Positions 8,128-17,767 of a DNA stretch of 35,331 nt are shown piece after piece. Every line of letters starts with the position of its first letter. Position 1 is the first letter of the stretch. The stretch is taken from the NCBI RefSeq assembly GCF_001421415.1, contig NZ_LMKH01000010.1, positions 214 to 35,544 on the forward strand. Direction: 5' to 3'. The translations under genes and the position numbers were made by a program. This DNA comes from Sphingomonas sp. Leaf208. GTDB lineage: Bacteria; Pseudomonadota; Alphaproteobacteria; Sphingomonadales; Sphingomonadaceae. The notes beneath the pieces were generated by a model. The model was not told the origin of the DNA and searched no databases. It worked only from the letters and a program-made list of their open reading frames with translations.

Positions 8128-8319
8128 CCGGCGATCAACTCGGCCGGGAGCCGCTGATGCTGGATCCTGAACACCATGCTGTACCTAAGCCCGCTCAACA
8201 CTGAGCCACACCCATCAGGCGGCCCGCGAACCGTGTGGCGTCACGATCGTCGCTGCGCGACGCAACACGTCTATCCCAAGTGACATGAGACATGTCGCGT
8301 CCGCTCGCGTCTAGGCCGG

Positions 8320-9144
8320 TCAAATCCGGGCCGCGCCAGGGTAGGCGAACAGGAGATCCGCATCGTCCGACGCGTCCAGATCCTCGTTTCCCGTCACGAT
8401 AAGACACTCCCCTGCCTTCCAGGCGATCCCGCCTACGCTTCCCGTGCCGCGGACCGGAACGAGCCAGCCCCGGGCATTCCCAGGCATATCGATTCTCCGA
8501 TCACCGCCGGTCCAGCGTTCGAGAACGAACGTCGGGCCTTCCACCAGTATCTCACGGCCGGGTTCGACGACCCCGCCTTGGGGCTCCGCCGTCCAAGGAT
8601 CGAGTTCCGCTACAGCGACGCCGTCGTCCAGATGGAGTTCCCTCGGTCGGCCGTAGTCGAACAGGCGATAGGTCGTATCGGAGTTCTGCTGAACCTCGAT
8701 CAGCGTGAGACCCGCCCCAATTGCGTGGACGACCCCGGATTTCGAATAGAAGAAGTCGCCTGCCTTGGCCGTCTTCCAGTCCAGTCTGCCTTCCAAGGTT
8801 CCGTCTTCCGCGCTTGTGCGCAGAACCTCTCGGGTCATGGGCTCCAAAGGACCTAAAGCGATCGTCGAGTCTGGCTCCGCATCTAGAATGATCCAGCACT
8901 CGTCCTTGCCACGCGGAAGGCCACGTTTTGCGGCTTCCATGTCGGAGGGATGATTCTGCACGGATAGCTTTTCGCTCGTGAACAGATACTTGATCAGAAG
9001 CTCCGGGTCGGACAGTTCGGAGGATTGAAACCAGATCTCCCCGATCGGTTCATCGTTCTCCGCCGGGTCCGTGAAGCCCCCGTAGAGGCTGTGGCGCCCC
9101 CAAGGTTTCTCCACCCGTTTCGTCGTGAGCAGCTCAGCAGGCAT
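8320..9144 (-). CDS. manA: Class I mannose-6-phosphate isomerase (cupin type)
   Basis: A 274-residue zinc cupin enzyme. It interconverts mannose 6-phosphate and fructose 6-phosphate in the cytoplasm and so feeds mannose into glycolysis. Visible motifs are KRVEKPWGRHSLYGG at the start, the metal site QNHPSD with the Glu of KDECWIIL, and the second histidine in SGVVHAIGAG. The frame extends about 100 codons upstream with no sensible protein, so the ATG at 9144, with AGGA about a dozen bases before it, is taken as the start. The length matches the short bacterial form rather than the 390-residue enterobacterial ManA. It lies 121 bp after the GH2 gene in the same orientation. Confidence 0.9.
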   Translation of the reverse strand: MPAELLTTKRVEKPWGRHSLYGGFTDPAENDEPIGEIWFQSSELSDPELLIKYLFTSEKLSVQNHPSDMEAAKRGLPRGKDECWIILDAEPDSTIALGPLEPMTREVLRTSAEDGTLEGRLDWKTAKAGDFFYSKSGVVHAIGAGLTLIEVQQNSDTTYRLFDYGRPRELHLDDGVAVAELDPWTAEPQGGVVEPGREILVEGPTFVLERWTGGDRRIDMPGNARGWLVPVRGTGSVGGIAWKAGECLIVTGNEDLDASDDADLLFAYPGAARI

Positions 9145-9265
9145 GTCGTGTGTGTTCCTGATCGAGAAGGGTGGGTGGCAGGCCCTCTTGGCCGGCCATT
9201 CGAATAAGGTGGGCAGGTGAAGGCGGATTCGGATCTCTAGTCGAACCGATGCTCTCTCCCGGTTT

Positions 9266-12200
9266 TCAGCCGCCCTTTCGGGAGGAAAAGGGAAGCGACG
9301 CGGGTTCGACGTTCCAGCCCCGGACCCGAAGCTCACCGAGCTTCCGTTCAGCCGGTATCTGCAGACGCAGTCGTCTCGTTTCGCCGGGGAGAAGGGAGAC
9401 GTAGTTGTCCGTGAAGTAGGCAGGTAGTATCTGCACTCCCGCCGCATCAAACGGCGTCAGCTTTGCTTGGAGCACGGGCGCGGTGGAGGTGTTGCGTATG
9501 ATGACGTCGATCCCGGCATCGGAATTAGGTGACGTGCCACCAAACGCGATCTCCAATCGGATCCTGGGCAGGTCGTCGAGCGCCTTGAACGCTGCCGGAT
9601 CGCTCGCATCCCAGTAGAGATTTTCAGACAACAGAACGCCTTTGGCGCTCGTCGCCGTGAGCTTGACGAACCTCAATCCGGCATCCCTACCGACGTCGAG
9701 ATTACGTATATCGGCTATGTCATCGGCTGCGGCGCTAACCACAGCCGACTTCGTGGCTAGTTCCTGCCCGCTGGGCGATACGATGCGAGCGGTGACCGTG
9801 ACGTTCTGCAACGGGGCATTGGTGGTGTTCACGAGCGTTAGGCTGCGATCCGGCAAATTCATCTGTATATGGATGGGCTCCGTCCCTTTACGCGTTCCAT
9901 AGAAAGAAGCGTGCGTGTCGTAGTCGGACGAATAGATCTGAAAATTCGCCGATGACCATGCGGGATGCGACATCCAGAGCATGCGGGCGCTGTTCGTTCT
10001 CCACAGCCCGGCATTCATGCCTTCGAAGATCGCACGATGGGACTCGTAGTTCAGCAGCTGAGCCTTGCGCTCGAAGTCGGGCAGGCTCGTCGCCTCCCCC
10101 AGGCGTAGCTTCATCGCATCCATGAAACTGGCCGCCGAGACCGCTCGTTCCTGATGCCAGTCATGGTAGGCCCAAGTGTCGTTTATAGGCCATTGATCGG
10201 CCCCGGGGACCGCCCTCTGCCAGGCTTCAAGCGTGGGAAAGCTCGGCGTGCCTACTTCGACCGCGAAGCCCTTCGCGAAATCGGTAAAGTAGCCTTCCGG
10301 GGAACGCCAGTTGTATGGTCCGGATCCGCCGAGGTTTATGATTCGTGATGAACCCTTGTAAAGTCGGCCTCCATCCTCCTCCCAGACCATGTCCTGCAAC
10401 GCCGTCTGCAGGATTGGCTGGGGTACGCCCTCGTTGCGACCGATCCACATAACGATTGACGGATGGGTCCTGAAACGTCGGACGACGTCGCGCGCGTTCT
10501 GCAGGAACAGAGGGACGTCCTCGGCTTCCGCGTTGTTGTCCTGCGTGGACTCCCAAAAATCGTTGAGGACCATCATGCCGTATTCGTCGGCGAGCTGGAA
10601 AAAGTTCTCCTCGGTGCTCTGGCCCATCCAGTTTCGGATGATGTTCAGACCGGCGTCGCGGTGAAGGCGAAAATAGGGTTCGAGCCGCTCTCGCTCCACC
10701 CGCTTCATCATCTCGTCCATGCCCCAGTTGCCGCCACGCGCCGCGATCCGGACTCCGTTGACCCTCAGGACGAGGTTCGGAGAAAGGCGCGGGTCGCTGA
10801 CGACCTTGCGGACCGCCGGTGACAGCTCGGAACCGGGCCGCAACGAGTTCGCCCACCCATTGGGGACCTTTCGAAGAGCCGCGTTCCGCTCGTCGATGAT
10901 CGGGGTCCCAAGTCGCTTCGCCTCCGCGAGATCGACATCGACGCGCTCCAAGTCACCGTGCTGATCAAGCGAGGACAGTTCGTAGGTTACCTTCCGCATG
11001 CCGAAGGACAGCTGCCGTCGATCGGACACCGTGCCCCCAGCATCCACGGCAAGCCTGAGCTGGTGCAGTGCCGGGGCGCCATATCCGTTTGGCCACCAGA
11101 GCTTCGGGTTCCTAACGTGCAGGGCGGCGTGTTCCGATGGGTTGAACCGCGCCGTCACGGTCGACCTAGGCGGTACGCTGATCCGGCGAGCTACGGAGAC
11201 ATCGTCAAAGGCGGCGATCACGGTCGTATCCAGCGCGGTATCACTAACGTTCGTCACAGGCACGTCGATGAAGACATCCGCAAGCGAGTTATCGTCCTTG
11301 GGCAGATCCGTGGACACTTCGGGATCACCGATAGCCAAGGCACCTGTAGATTGCAGTTCGACGCCTTGCCACAACCCGGTGTTGCGGTCGCGGATGCCGG
11401 GTATCCAATCCCACCCCTCACTGGCGGTGAAGGTCGGGCCGTCGATCATCATGGCGCCGCCATTCTCGCCCCGCCCGCCCGTCATCGATTGCTCATGGGG
11501 AATGCCGGGATGGGGCGGCGGGGATACGCGGATCGCTATCGCGTTCGACCTACCGGGCATCAGCAGGCTCGTAACGTCGAACCGACCTCGCACGAAAGCG
11601 CCTTTGACGTCCCCCACCCGTCGACCATTGACCCAGACGTCGGCATGATAGTTGACGCCGTTCAGAACAAGACGCTGCCTCTTTCCCTCTTCCGATCGAG
11701 GAAGGGTGAACTCGGTCCGATACCAGTAGTCCTGCCGTGCAAGCCGCTCGGGGATGGCCATGTTGTTCAGTCCCACGCGCGGGTCCGGATAAACCCCACG
11801 ATCGACCAGGGTCGTCAGCGCGGTTCCGGGGACCGTCGCGTGAAACCATCTGCTCGCATCGTAGCCAGGGCTCGATAGCAGCTCCGGCGGGCTCGAGACG
11901 TTCGGAGCTTCGACCATTCTCCAGCCGTTGACCGCGAACAGGCCATCTCGAACCGGAATCAGCGGGCTGCCTTCCACCACGGGCGAGGGCTGAGGTCTCG
12001 AAAACGGCGCGATGCCCTTCGGAAGGGTCCAGGCCCGCTGCGGCACGGCCTCGCCGTACTGCGTTCGCACCTGCAGCGGCCAACTGGGGCTGTTTGTCTC
12101 GAAACGGACGATATCTTCGTCCGGCACGACTGCAGCCTCACTACGTATCCGTTCGGCGGAGTAAGCCTGCGGAGCGGCAACGAAAGCCGCGAGGCGGCCA

Positions 12201-12742
12201 GCATAGCCTGGCTTGTCTAGCGTGCGCGAGCCGAGCACGATCAGCGCTTCGGGCGAAGACGCCGACGTGGTCCCTTTACCGACTTCGCGTCCATTAACGT
12301 AGAGACGGGCTGTTCCGCCGTCGCTGACTGCGACCACGTGGTGCCATCTGCCGATCTTGAGCGGCCCACCGCCTTGGAGGGATCGTTCACCCATTGATAA
12401 GCTCAATCGTCCATCAATCAGATCCAACGATCGCGAAGCATCGTCCCCGGGCCTGCCGACGCCGGCGACCTCGACCCGGCCAGGCACGAGCCTTGCCGGT
12501 TTGATCCAGGCAGACATCGTCCATGCGGCACCTGCGGGAATGTGCTCGCCTTCGGCATAGCCCTGAGCGCGCTTCGATATGGTGTCCCCACCAGCAATGA
12601 ACTCGGCGTCGTAGGGGCCGAACGCATCCATTTTCGGCTGCGGAAGTCGCGGGGAAGCCCAGTCAATCTGTTGCGCAATTCCGGGAACCGTTCCTCCGGC
12701 TACTACCGCGAGAAGGACACTCTTCAAGACGATGCGCTTCAC
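9266..12742 (-). CDS. Secreted GH2-family glycosidase with LamG-like domain (copy 1)
   Basis: A 1158-residue protein with a signal peptide (residues 1 to about 24, ending GIAQQ). Next comes a concanavalin/LamG-like jelly roll at about 70-210 (WTMSAWIKP, WHHVVAVSD, ARLYVNGREVG), then the GH2 sugar-binding fold (DVWVNGRRVGDVKGAF), Ig-like domains, and a TIM barrel. The general acid/base is Glu771 in WIGRNEGVPQP, and the probable nucleophile is Glu829 in FAVEVGTPSFP. The NIIRNWMGQSTEE and NDFWEST motifs place it near beta-mannosidase and exo-beta-glucosaminidase-like GH2 enzymes rather than beta-galactosidases. It probably releases terminal beta-linked sugars in the periplasm. It starts with GTG overlapping the uxuA stop (GTGA). 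It is a paralogue of the enzyme at 17764-21195, and the exact glycosidic specificity is unknown. Confidence 0.88.
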   Translation of the reverse strand: MKRIVLKSVLLAVVAGGTVPGIAQQIDWASPRLPQPKMDAFGPYDAEFIAGGDTISKRAQGYAEGEHIPAGAAWTMSAWIKPARLVPGRVEVAGVGRPGDDASRSLDLIDGRLSLSMGERSLQGGGPLKIGRWHHVVAVSDGGTARLYVNGREVGKGTTSASSPEALIVLGSRTLDKPGYAGRLAAFVAAPQAYSAERIRSEAAVVPDEDIVRFETNSPSWPLQVRTQYGEAVPQRAWTLPKGIAPFSRPQPSPVVEGSPLIPVRDGLFAVNGWRMVEAPNVSSPPELLSSPGYDASRWFHATVPGTALTTLVDRGVYPDPRVGLNNMAIPERLARQDYWYRTEFTLPRSEEGKRQRLVLNGVNYHADVWVNGRRVGDVKGAFVRGRFDVTSLLMPGRSNAIAIRVSPPPHPGIPHEQSMTGGRGENGGAMMIDGPTFTASEGWDWIPGIRDRNTGLWQGVELQSTGALAIGDPEVSTDLPKDDNSLADVFIDVPVTNVSDTALDTTVIAAFDDVSVARRISVPPRSTVTARFNPSEHAALHVRNPKLWWPNGYGAPALHQLRLAVDAGGTVSDRRQLSFGMRKVTYELSSLDQHGDLERVDVDLAEAKRLGTPIIDERNAALRKVPNGWANSLRPGSELSPAVRKVVSDPRLSPNLVLRVNGVRIAARGGNWGMDEMMKRVERERLEPYFRLHRDAGLNIIRNWMGQSTEENFFQLADEYGMMVLNDFWESTQDNNAEAEDVPLFLQNARDVVRRFRTHPSIVMWIGRNEGVPQPILQTALQDMVWEEDGGRLYKGSSRIINLGGSGPYNWRSPEGYFTDFAKGFAVEVGTPSFPTLEAWQRAVPGADQWPINDTWAYHDWHQERAVSAASFMDAMKLRLGEATSLPDFERKAQLLNYESHRAIFEGMNAGLWRTNSARMLWMSHPAWSSANFQIYSSDYDTHASFYGTRKGTEPIHIQMNLPDRSLTLVNTTNAPLQNVTVTARIVSPSGQELATKSAVVSAAADDIADIRNLDVGRDAGLRFVKLTATSAKGVLLSENLYWDASDPAAFKALDDLPRIRLEIAFGGTSPNSDAGIDVIIRNTSTAPVLQAKLTPFDAAGVQILPAYFTDNYVSLLPGETRRLRLQIPAERKLGELRVRGWNVEPASLPFSSRKGG

Positions 12743-13944
12743 TGAGATGCTCCTTCATGGGCGGCAATGCCGATTTCCAGCCCGCGCAGTTCGGCGAGCC
12801 CCCTGAGCCGCCCAATCGCGGAATAGCCGGGGTTGCTTCCCGACTTTTCCAGGTCGTCGAGCATCCGGTGACCGTGATCCGGACGCATCGGGATCGAACG
12901 CCGTCCCGACATTGATATCGAACGGATAGCCTTCATGATCGCGACCATGTCACTGGACCCACCCAGGTGTGTGGCCTCGTGGAATCCGCCACCTGCTTCG
13001 CGCCGCACGTTTCTGAGATGGAGAAAGTGAACACGGTCGCCGAAGCGGCGAATCATCGCGGGCAGATCGTTCTGCGCGGCGACGCCGAAAGAGCCGACGC
13101 AGAAGCAGAGACCGTTGGAGACGTTGGGCACGGCGTCGAACAGCTTGCCCAGGTCGTCCGCGGATCCGACCACTCGCGGCAGGCCGAAAAGCTCGAAAGG
13201 TGGATCGTCGGGGTGGATCACCAGTCGCATGCCGAGGTCGTCCGCGAGCGGGCATACCGCGCGCAGGAAGCCGAAAAGGTTCTCGCGCAGCGTCTGCGCG
13301 TCGATCTGTGCGTAGCCTTCTATCGCCGCAAGGAATTCCGCGGAACCGAAGCTCTCCTCGCTACCGGGCAGTCCGGCGATAATCGTGCGCTCCAGGCGGT
13401 GGCGCGCCGCGCTGTCCATCGAAGCGAAATAGACTGCGGCGCGAGCCCTGACGTGATCGGGATAGCTCCCTTCCGCCGAAGGACGTCGCAGGATGTGGAT
13501 GTCGTAGGCCGCCAGCGCTTCTGGTTCAAACCTCAAGGCCAACGCGCCATCGGGAAGCTCGTAGGCAAGATCGGTCCGCGTCCAGTCGAGAAGCGGCATG
13601 AAGTTGTAGGTCACCGTCGTGACGCCGCATGCATGGAGGTTGACCAGGCTCTTTCTGTAGTTCGCCAACGCGTCATCCCGGCCCGGGCCGCCAAGCTTGA
13701 TCGCCTCGTGAACCGGCAGGCTTTCGACCACCGACCACCTGAGACCGGCCTGCTCGATGAGCGCCTTGCGATGCGCGATCGCCTCGACAGGCCACACCGC
13801 GCCGTTGGGCATCTCGTGCAGCGCCGTGACGACGCCCGTGCACCCGGCCTGTCGAATGTCGGACAACGACACAGGATCACGCGGGCCGAACCATCGCATT
13901 GTCTGTTCCATGGGGTATGGAAACGAAAGGGACCGATCGTTCAT
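12739..13944 (-). CDS. uxuA: D-mannonate dehydratase
   Basis: A 401-residue enzyme that dehydrates D-mannonate to 2-keto-3-deoxygluconate, the last step of the glucuronate branch before KDG kinase. Diagnostic stretches are MRWFGPRDPVSLSDIRQAGC near the start, RLVIHPDDPP, SNGLCFCVGSFG, VHFLHLRNV, FHEATHLGGSSDM and RPDHGHRMLDD, all typical of UxuA. The ATG at 13944 overlaps the gntP stop (ATGA), giving tight coupling to the permease that probably imports the substrate. The frame is open further upstream only because it overlaps gntP. Fructuronate reductase (uxuB) and uronate isomerase (uxaC) are not in the window, so either mannonate itself enters the cell or those genes lie elsewhere. Confidence 0.93.
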   Translation of the reverse strand: MNDRSLSFPYPMEQTMRWFGPRDPVSLSDIRQAGCTGVVTALHEMPNGAVWPVEAIAHRKALIEQAGLRWSVVESLPVHEAIKLGGPGRDDALANYRKSLVNLHACGVTTVTYNFMPLLDWTRTDLAYELPDGALALRFEPEALAAYDIHILRRPSAEGSYPDHVRARAAVYFASMDSAARHRLERTIIAGLPGSEESFGSAEFLAAIEGYAQIDAQTLRENLFGFLRAVCPLADDLGMRLVIHPDDPPFELFGLPRVVGSADDLGKLFDAVPNVSNGLCFCVGSFGVAAQNDLPAMIRRFGDRVHFLHLRNVRREAGGGFHEATHLGGSSDMVAIMKAIRSISMSGRRSIPMRPDHGHRMLDDLEKSGSNPGYSAIGRLRGLAELRGLEIGIAAHEGASQ

Positions 13945-15254
13945 ACGATTAGGCTCAGCATGAGAGTGAAAATCAGGCCGAACACGCCGACCAGCGTCTC
14001 CATGACCGACCAGGACCGGAAGGTGTCCGCCAGGCTCAGTCCAAAGTATTCTTTGAACATCCAGAAGCCGGAGTCGTTGACGTGGCTGCACATCAAGCTG
14101 CCGGCACCTATGGCGAGAACCATTAGACTGGGATCAACGTGCTGGGAGGCCACCAACGGCTGCACCATGCCGGCAGCGGTCAGGCCCGCCACCGTGGCCG
14201 ATCCCAGAGCCAGCCGGATCGCAAGGGCAATGGTCCAGCCGAGGACAAGAGGCGGAACGTGAAGTCCTGAAAGCCAGCCGGCCAGCGCAACATCCGCCCC
14301 GCCGTCAATGAACACCTGCTTGAGCGCGCCAGCGCCTGCAATGACAAGGAGAATGCCGGCGATGTCCTTGATAGCGTCGACGGACCCGACGGACAGAAGG
14401 GAAGCGCTTCTACCTTGCGCGACGCCGAGCACAATTGTCGCGACGAGCAGCGAACTTAGCATCACTACGTTCGCATCACCGGCAACGGCAGCCGCCATCA
14501 GCGCTTCTGGTCGCATGCCGTGGAAAGACGTGAGGAGGGTTGCACCGGCTAGCAGCGCGACCGGCAAGAGCGCGACCCCGAAACTGGCGGCGACGCCAGG
14601 AACATGAAGACTTGTCGAGCTACTATCCGGCCGGGACGTGTCAGGCTTCGCCACTATGCCCTTCAGCGTGTGGGCGAACAGTGGCCCTGCGATCAGCAGC
14701 GTTGGAACCCCGACGATCAGCCCATAGACGAGAGTTCTTCCCATGTTCGCGCCGAACAGTCCGACGAGAGCGGTAGGGGAGGGATGGGGCGGCAGAAATC
14801 CATGGGCGATCGAAAGACCAGCCAGCATCGGTATTCCGAGATATACCGCAGGCAGGCGTGAGCGCTGCTGGACCGACAGTATGAGCGGCACCATCAGGAC
14901 GAAGCCGACGTTGTAGAACAGCGGGATCCCGACCAGGAACCCGGAGGCCGCGAGGGCGAGCGTTATACGCTTCATCCCCGCGACGCGTATCAACGTGTCC
15001 GCGATCCTCCGTGCGGCACCGCTGTCAGCGACGATCCTACCGAACATGGCTCCGAGGCACAGGATCGCGGTCAACGAGCCCAGCATGTCGCCGATGCCGT
15101 GGTTCAAGCTGGTCGTGATGCTGGCCATCGGACGCCCGAGCAGCATGGCCGCGAGAATCGCGGCGATCAGGAACGCCACGAAGGGATGCAGCTTAACGAC
15201 GGAGATCAGAAGCACGAGCGCTCCCACCGCGACCAGCACGGCGAGCAGGGTCAT
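13941..15254 (-). CDS. GntP-family gluconate/aldonate:H+ symporter
   Basis: A 437-residue polytopic permease of the GntP family (gluconate, fructuronate, idonate). Hydrophobic segments alternate along its whole length. Family motifs include LHPFVAFLIAAILAAMLLG, LGAMFGRIVADSGAARRIAD, HGFLPPHPSPTAL and SHVNDSGFWMFKEYFG. Coupling to uxuA by a four-base overlap suggests that its substrate here is mannonate or fructuronate rather than gluconate; that is inference. The frame is open 46 codons upstream, but the ATG at 15254, with GGAG eight bases before it, gives the normal hydrophobic N-terminus (MTLLAVLVAVG). Confidence 0.9.
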   Translation of the reverse strand: MTLLAVLVAVGALVLLISVVKLHPFVAFLIAAILAAMLLGRPMASITTSLNHGIGDMLGSLTAILCLGAMFGRIVADSGAARRIADTLIRVAGMKRITLALAASGFLVGIPLFYNVGFVLMVPLILSVQQRSRLPAVYLGIPMLAGLSIAHGFLPPHPSPTALVGLFGANMGRTLVYGLIVGVPTLLIAGPLFAHTLKGIVAKPDTSRPDSSSTSLHVPGVAASFGVALLPVALLAGATLLTSFHGMRPEALMAAAVAGDANVVMLSSLLVATIVLGVAQGRSASLLSVGSVDAIKDIAGILLVIAGAGALKQVFIDGGADVALAGWLSGLHVPPLVLGWTIALAIRLALGSATVAGLTAAGMVQPLVASQHVDPSLMVLAIGAGSLMCSHVNDSGFWMFKEYFGLSLADTFRSWSVMETLVGVFGLIFTLMLSLIV

Positions 15255-15360
15255 ATCGAACTCCGGCGGATGACTTTGCACTGAAGACGTGGTTCGGAAA
15301 CATGCCGATCCGCATGCGCTTCCGAATGACAACTCAACGGCGACAGCATGACGGAGGCGA

Positions 15361-16509
15361 TCAATTCGCCACCCCTCGGTCGACTGGTTCACAGGTGGCC
15401 AGTCGGAAGTTGGATCTAGCCAGCGTCTCGAGCTCTCCGCCGATGTCGTCGTTGATCTTCGGGCAAAGCACGCCCTGAGGCATGAGGCGATCTTCGATCA
15501 GCATTGCGGCGGCGCCGATGGCGACGGCGTAATCGGGCTCGGTCGCAGGAGATACCACCGATCCGCTTCCGCGAAGCTTGCCTAGCGCCGTGGCCAGATC
15601 GATCGCGACGGAGTCCGTTACGTATCCTCCCACAAATAATGTCGTGGGCACGGACCTGCCGTAAGCCTCGTGCAGAGCAAGATGCAGATCCCCAGCGCAA
15701 TCGGCCACCGCGCCGTTGCTTGCGGCCGTTGTTGCGACGATTGGCTGCGCTTCGCTCGCTGCTTGAAGCCTCGCTGCGATCTTCGCTCCCTGCGGAATGC
15801 GCTTCGCCTCTACGTGAAGATGGCCCGTAGACCTTCCCGTGACCGTTACGAGCAACGGGGAGGCACTGAGGTGGACGTATCCGAAGCGCCCGATCTCATG
15901 ACCGGTCCGGTGAAATGGCTCCATCGCCGCCAACGCCTCGTAGCTCGAGACAAAGGTGAACTCGCTTTCCGAGGCATGCTGATCCGCTCGCCCTCCCAGC
16001 CTCCCGATCGCGTTGGTCGTAGACGCTTCACCCTGATCTGCACGATCGATCCGGGAACCACACCGCGCCACGGAAACGCCGATGACCTTGCTCGCATCAA
16101 GGATCCCGCTGGCGAGCAGGTCAGCGACGGCGACGGTGATCGCGGCGCAGACTTCCGTCTCGTCCGCGACATCCCGCGCCTGTGTTTGTCGGTGAACCAC
16201 CTGCCCTGCCAGATTGACGGCAACGAGGCGCATCGCGGAGGAACCGACATCGACGCCTACGCAGATCGCTCGATCCTGCACCATCTGCAATCGGATCGCC
16301 GGCTGGCCTCGGCCACCGCTCGTCCGGCCGGATTCCCGAACGAAGCCGTCCTTGATCAGAAGGCCCGCGATGTTCGCGATCGCCGGCATGGAAAGCCCGG
16401 TAACCGCTGCAAGCTCGCGCCGGGTCTTCTGACCGGACGTTCGAAGAATCTGCAGTAACATCCGCCGGTTCCACTCGGCAGCGACTTCCAGATTTATCCC
16501 GTGCAGCAT
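15361..16509 (-). CDS. ROK-family transcriptional regulator (NagC/XylR type)
   Basis: A 382-residue protein. The N-terminal winged helix is at about 15-65 (QILRTSGQKTRRELAAVTGL, then SMPAIANIAGLLIKDGFV). A ROK ASKHA fold follows from about residue 80, starting GVDVGSSAMRLVAVNLAG. The kinase-type catalytic and zinc motifs are poorly kept (no clean GHxxG...CxCGxxGC), as in sugar-responsive repressors that no longer phosphorylate. It is embedded between the sugar-kinase gene and gntP in the same orientation, so it probably controls this cluster. Its likely operator is the 21-bp dyad at 21289 and 25362; the other candidate binder is the ROK protein at 28587-29855. Confidence 0.85.
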   Translation of the reverse strand: MLHGINLEVAAEWNRRMLLQILRTSGQKTRRELAAVTGLSMPAIANIAGLLIKDGFVRESGRTSGGRGQPAIRLQMVQDRAICVGVDVGSSAMRLVAVNLAGQVVHRQTQARDVADETEVCAAITVAVADLLASGILDASKVIGVSVARCGSRIDRADQGEASTTNAIGRLGGRADQHASESEFTFVSSYEALAAMEPFHRTGHEIGRFGYVHLSASPLLVTVTGRSTGHLHVEAKRIPQGAKIAARLQAASEAQPIVATTAASNGAVADCAGDLHLALHEAYGRSVPTTLFVGGYVTDSVAIDLATALGKLRGSGSVVSPATEPDYAVAIGAAAMLIEDRLMPQGVLCPKINDDIGGELETLARSNFRLATCEPVDRGVAN

Positions 16510-16603
16510 GACGCACTGTCTCCACTGCTGAAAGAATGTCGCGGGCTCCGACTTCCATCGTGGACCCGCAAGCTAGATCAGCCACCGCAACCTGCGGCCC
16601 TAA

Positions 16604-16723
16604 TCAACGAGGCTTGATGACGGCGTTGACCACGTTCCATACTCGAACGGACACCGCAGGAGCCTCGTTCGGCGCATCGTCGCACTTGATCTCGAGACGG
16701 AAGCGTCTCTGGTAATAATTCAT
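16604..16723 (-). CDS. Small ORF, 39 residues, unknown function
   Basis: A short frame begins MNYYQRRFRLEIKC and ends VVNAVIKPR. It lies 18 bp after the stop of the sugar-kinase gene and before the ROK regulator, all in one direction. About two thirds of its codons end in G or C. A GAGAGA lies upstream at a wide spacing, so initiation is not convincing. It fills an otherwise empty 230-bp gap in a tight operon, which is why it is listed. I do not recognise the product, which has no signal peptide or membrane segment. Confidence 0.35.
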   Translation of the reverse strand: MNYYQRRFRLEIKCDDAPNEAPAVSVRVWNVVNAVIKPR

Positions 16724-16741
16724 CGATTTTCTCTCTCGATA

Positions 16742-17767
16742 TCAAAGCAATCCACGCTGATCGTGGATGACTTCGGAAAAGCAGGCTTGAGCGACAGCGC
16801 CAGGTTCAATCGTTTGCTGCAAAGCGTCCAAAGCCAACGCGAGCGAGCCCATCGGACCAGCTTCGTCGCCAAGACCCGGCGCCACCAGCAGCGTCTCGAG
16901 CTGCGCCGCGATGACGTCCGAACCGGCATAGCCGCCCATCCGCGATTCCAGTCTGCTGCGGATCATGGGGATGAGGAACGGCCGCCGAGATGGGACGCCA
17001 CCTCCCAGCAGGATGCGCTCCGGCACGACAGTGAAAAGCATGTTGTGCATCATGGTCGCCAACGCATCCGCGACGTGCTCCCAGACCGGGTGATCGTCCG
17101 CGATGGCGTCACCTGACATGCCGGTCCGCCGTTCTATCGCCGGACCGGAAACCAGACCTTCGACGCAGTCCCCGTGGAACGGGCATGAGCCCTCCCAGTC
17201 ATCACCAGGCTCGCGCCTCACGAGCATGTGTCCCGCCTCGGGATGGCCGAGCCCATGAACGGTTTGCCCACCAACTACGATGCCCGCACCCACCCCCGTG
17301 CCAACGGTGATGTAAGTCCAGCTCGAAAGTCCTCGGGCTGCACCCCATCGACCTTCGGCCAGCGCTGCCGCATTCACGTCCGTATCGGCCCCGGTCGGAA
17401 CGTCATAGCGTCGCATCAGCCGCTGGACCACGTCGGCGCCATGCCATCCGGGTTTGGTCGTCTTCCCGATGCGGCCAAAGTCGTCGGACGACCGGTTCAG
17501 TTCAATCGGCCCGAAGCTGCCTATGCCGAGCGCCCGCACATCGTGCATTCGCATCCAGCCATCGAGTATCCTCTCGATGTCGGCGAGCGTCGAGACCGGG
17601 TCGCGCGTTGCAAGCCGTCTTGTCTCGACGATTTCGTCATGGTCTCGGGCCAGTGTGCAGATGATCTTGGTGCCGCCAAGCTCTATCCCGACGATGCAGT
17701 CCCCGCGGATCGTCTCAGCCGTCGGCTCCGCCCCGGCACGGATGTCCTGAGTGTGCACCTCCATCAT
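16742..17767 (-). CDS. ROK-family hexokinase (fructokinase/mannokinase type)
   Basis: A 341-residue cytoplasmic kinase. The ATP-binding loop is GIELGGTKIICTLA, the catalytic aspartate lies in GADTDVNAAALAEGRWG, and a further loop reads TVGTGVGAGIVVGG. The zinc site of ROK kinases is present as GHPEAGHMLVRREPGDDWEG followed by SCPFHGDCVEG. It should phosphorylate a free hexose. Close relatives are annotated as fructokinases, but many ROK kinases of this group also use mannose, which would give mannose 6-phosphate for the ManA encoded in the same cluster. The ATG at 17767 overlaps the stop of the GH2 gene (ATGA), and a second ATG follows directly. Sugar preference is inferred from context only. 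Confidence 0.88.
   Translation of the reverse strand: MMEVHTQDIRAGAEPTAETIRGDCIVGIELGGTKIICTLARDHDEIVETRRLATRDPVSTLADIERILDGWMRMHDVRALGIGSFGPIELNRSSDDFGRIGKTTKPGWHGADVVQRLMRRYDVPTGADTDVNAAALAEGRWGAARGLSSWTYITVGTGVGAGIVVGGQTVHGLGHPEAGHMLVRREPGDDWEGSCPFHGDCVEGLVSGPAIERRTGMSGDAIADDHPVWEHVADALATMMHNMLFTVVPERILLGGGVPSRRPFLIPMIRSRLESRMGGYAGSDVIAAQLETLLVAPGLGDEAGPMGSLALALDALQQTIEPGAVAQACFSEVIHDQRGLL

Noticed and set aside
12967..14262. A 431-codon plus-strand frame opposite uxuA and gntP
   Set aside because: It has no recognisable domain and lies wholly antisense to two well-supported genes whose starts and stops overlap neatly.
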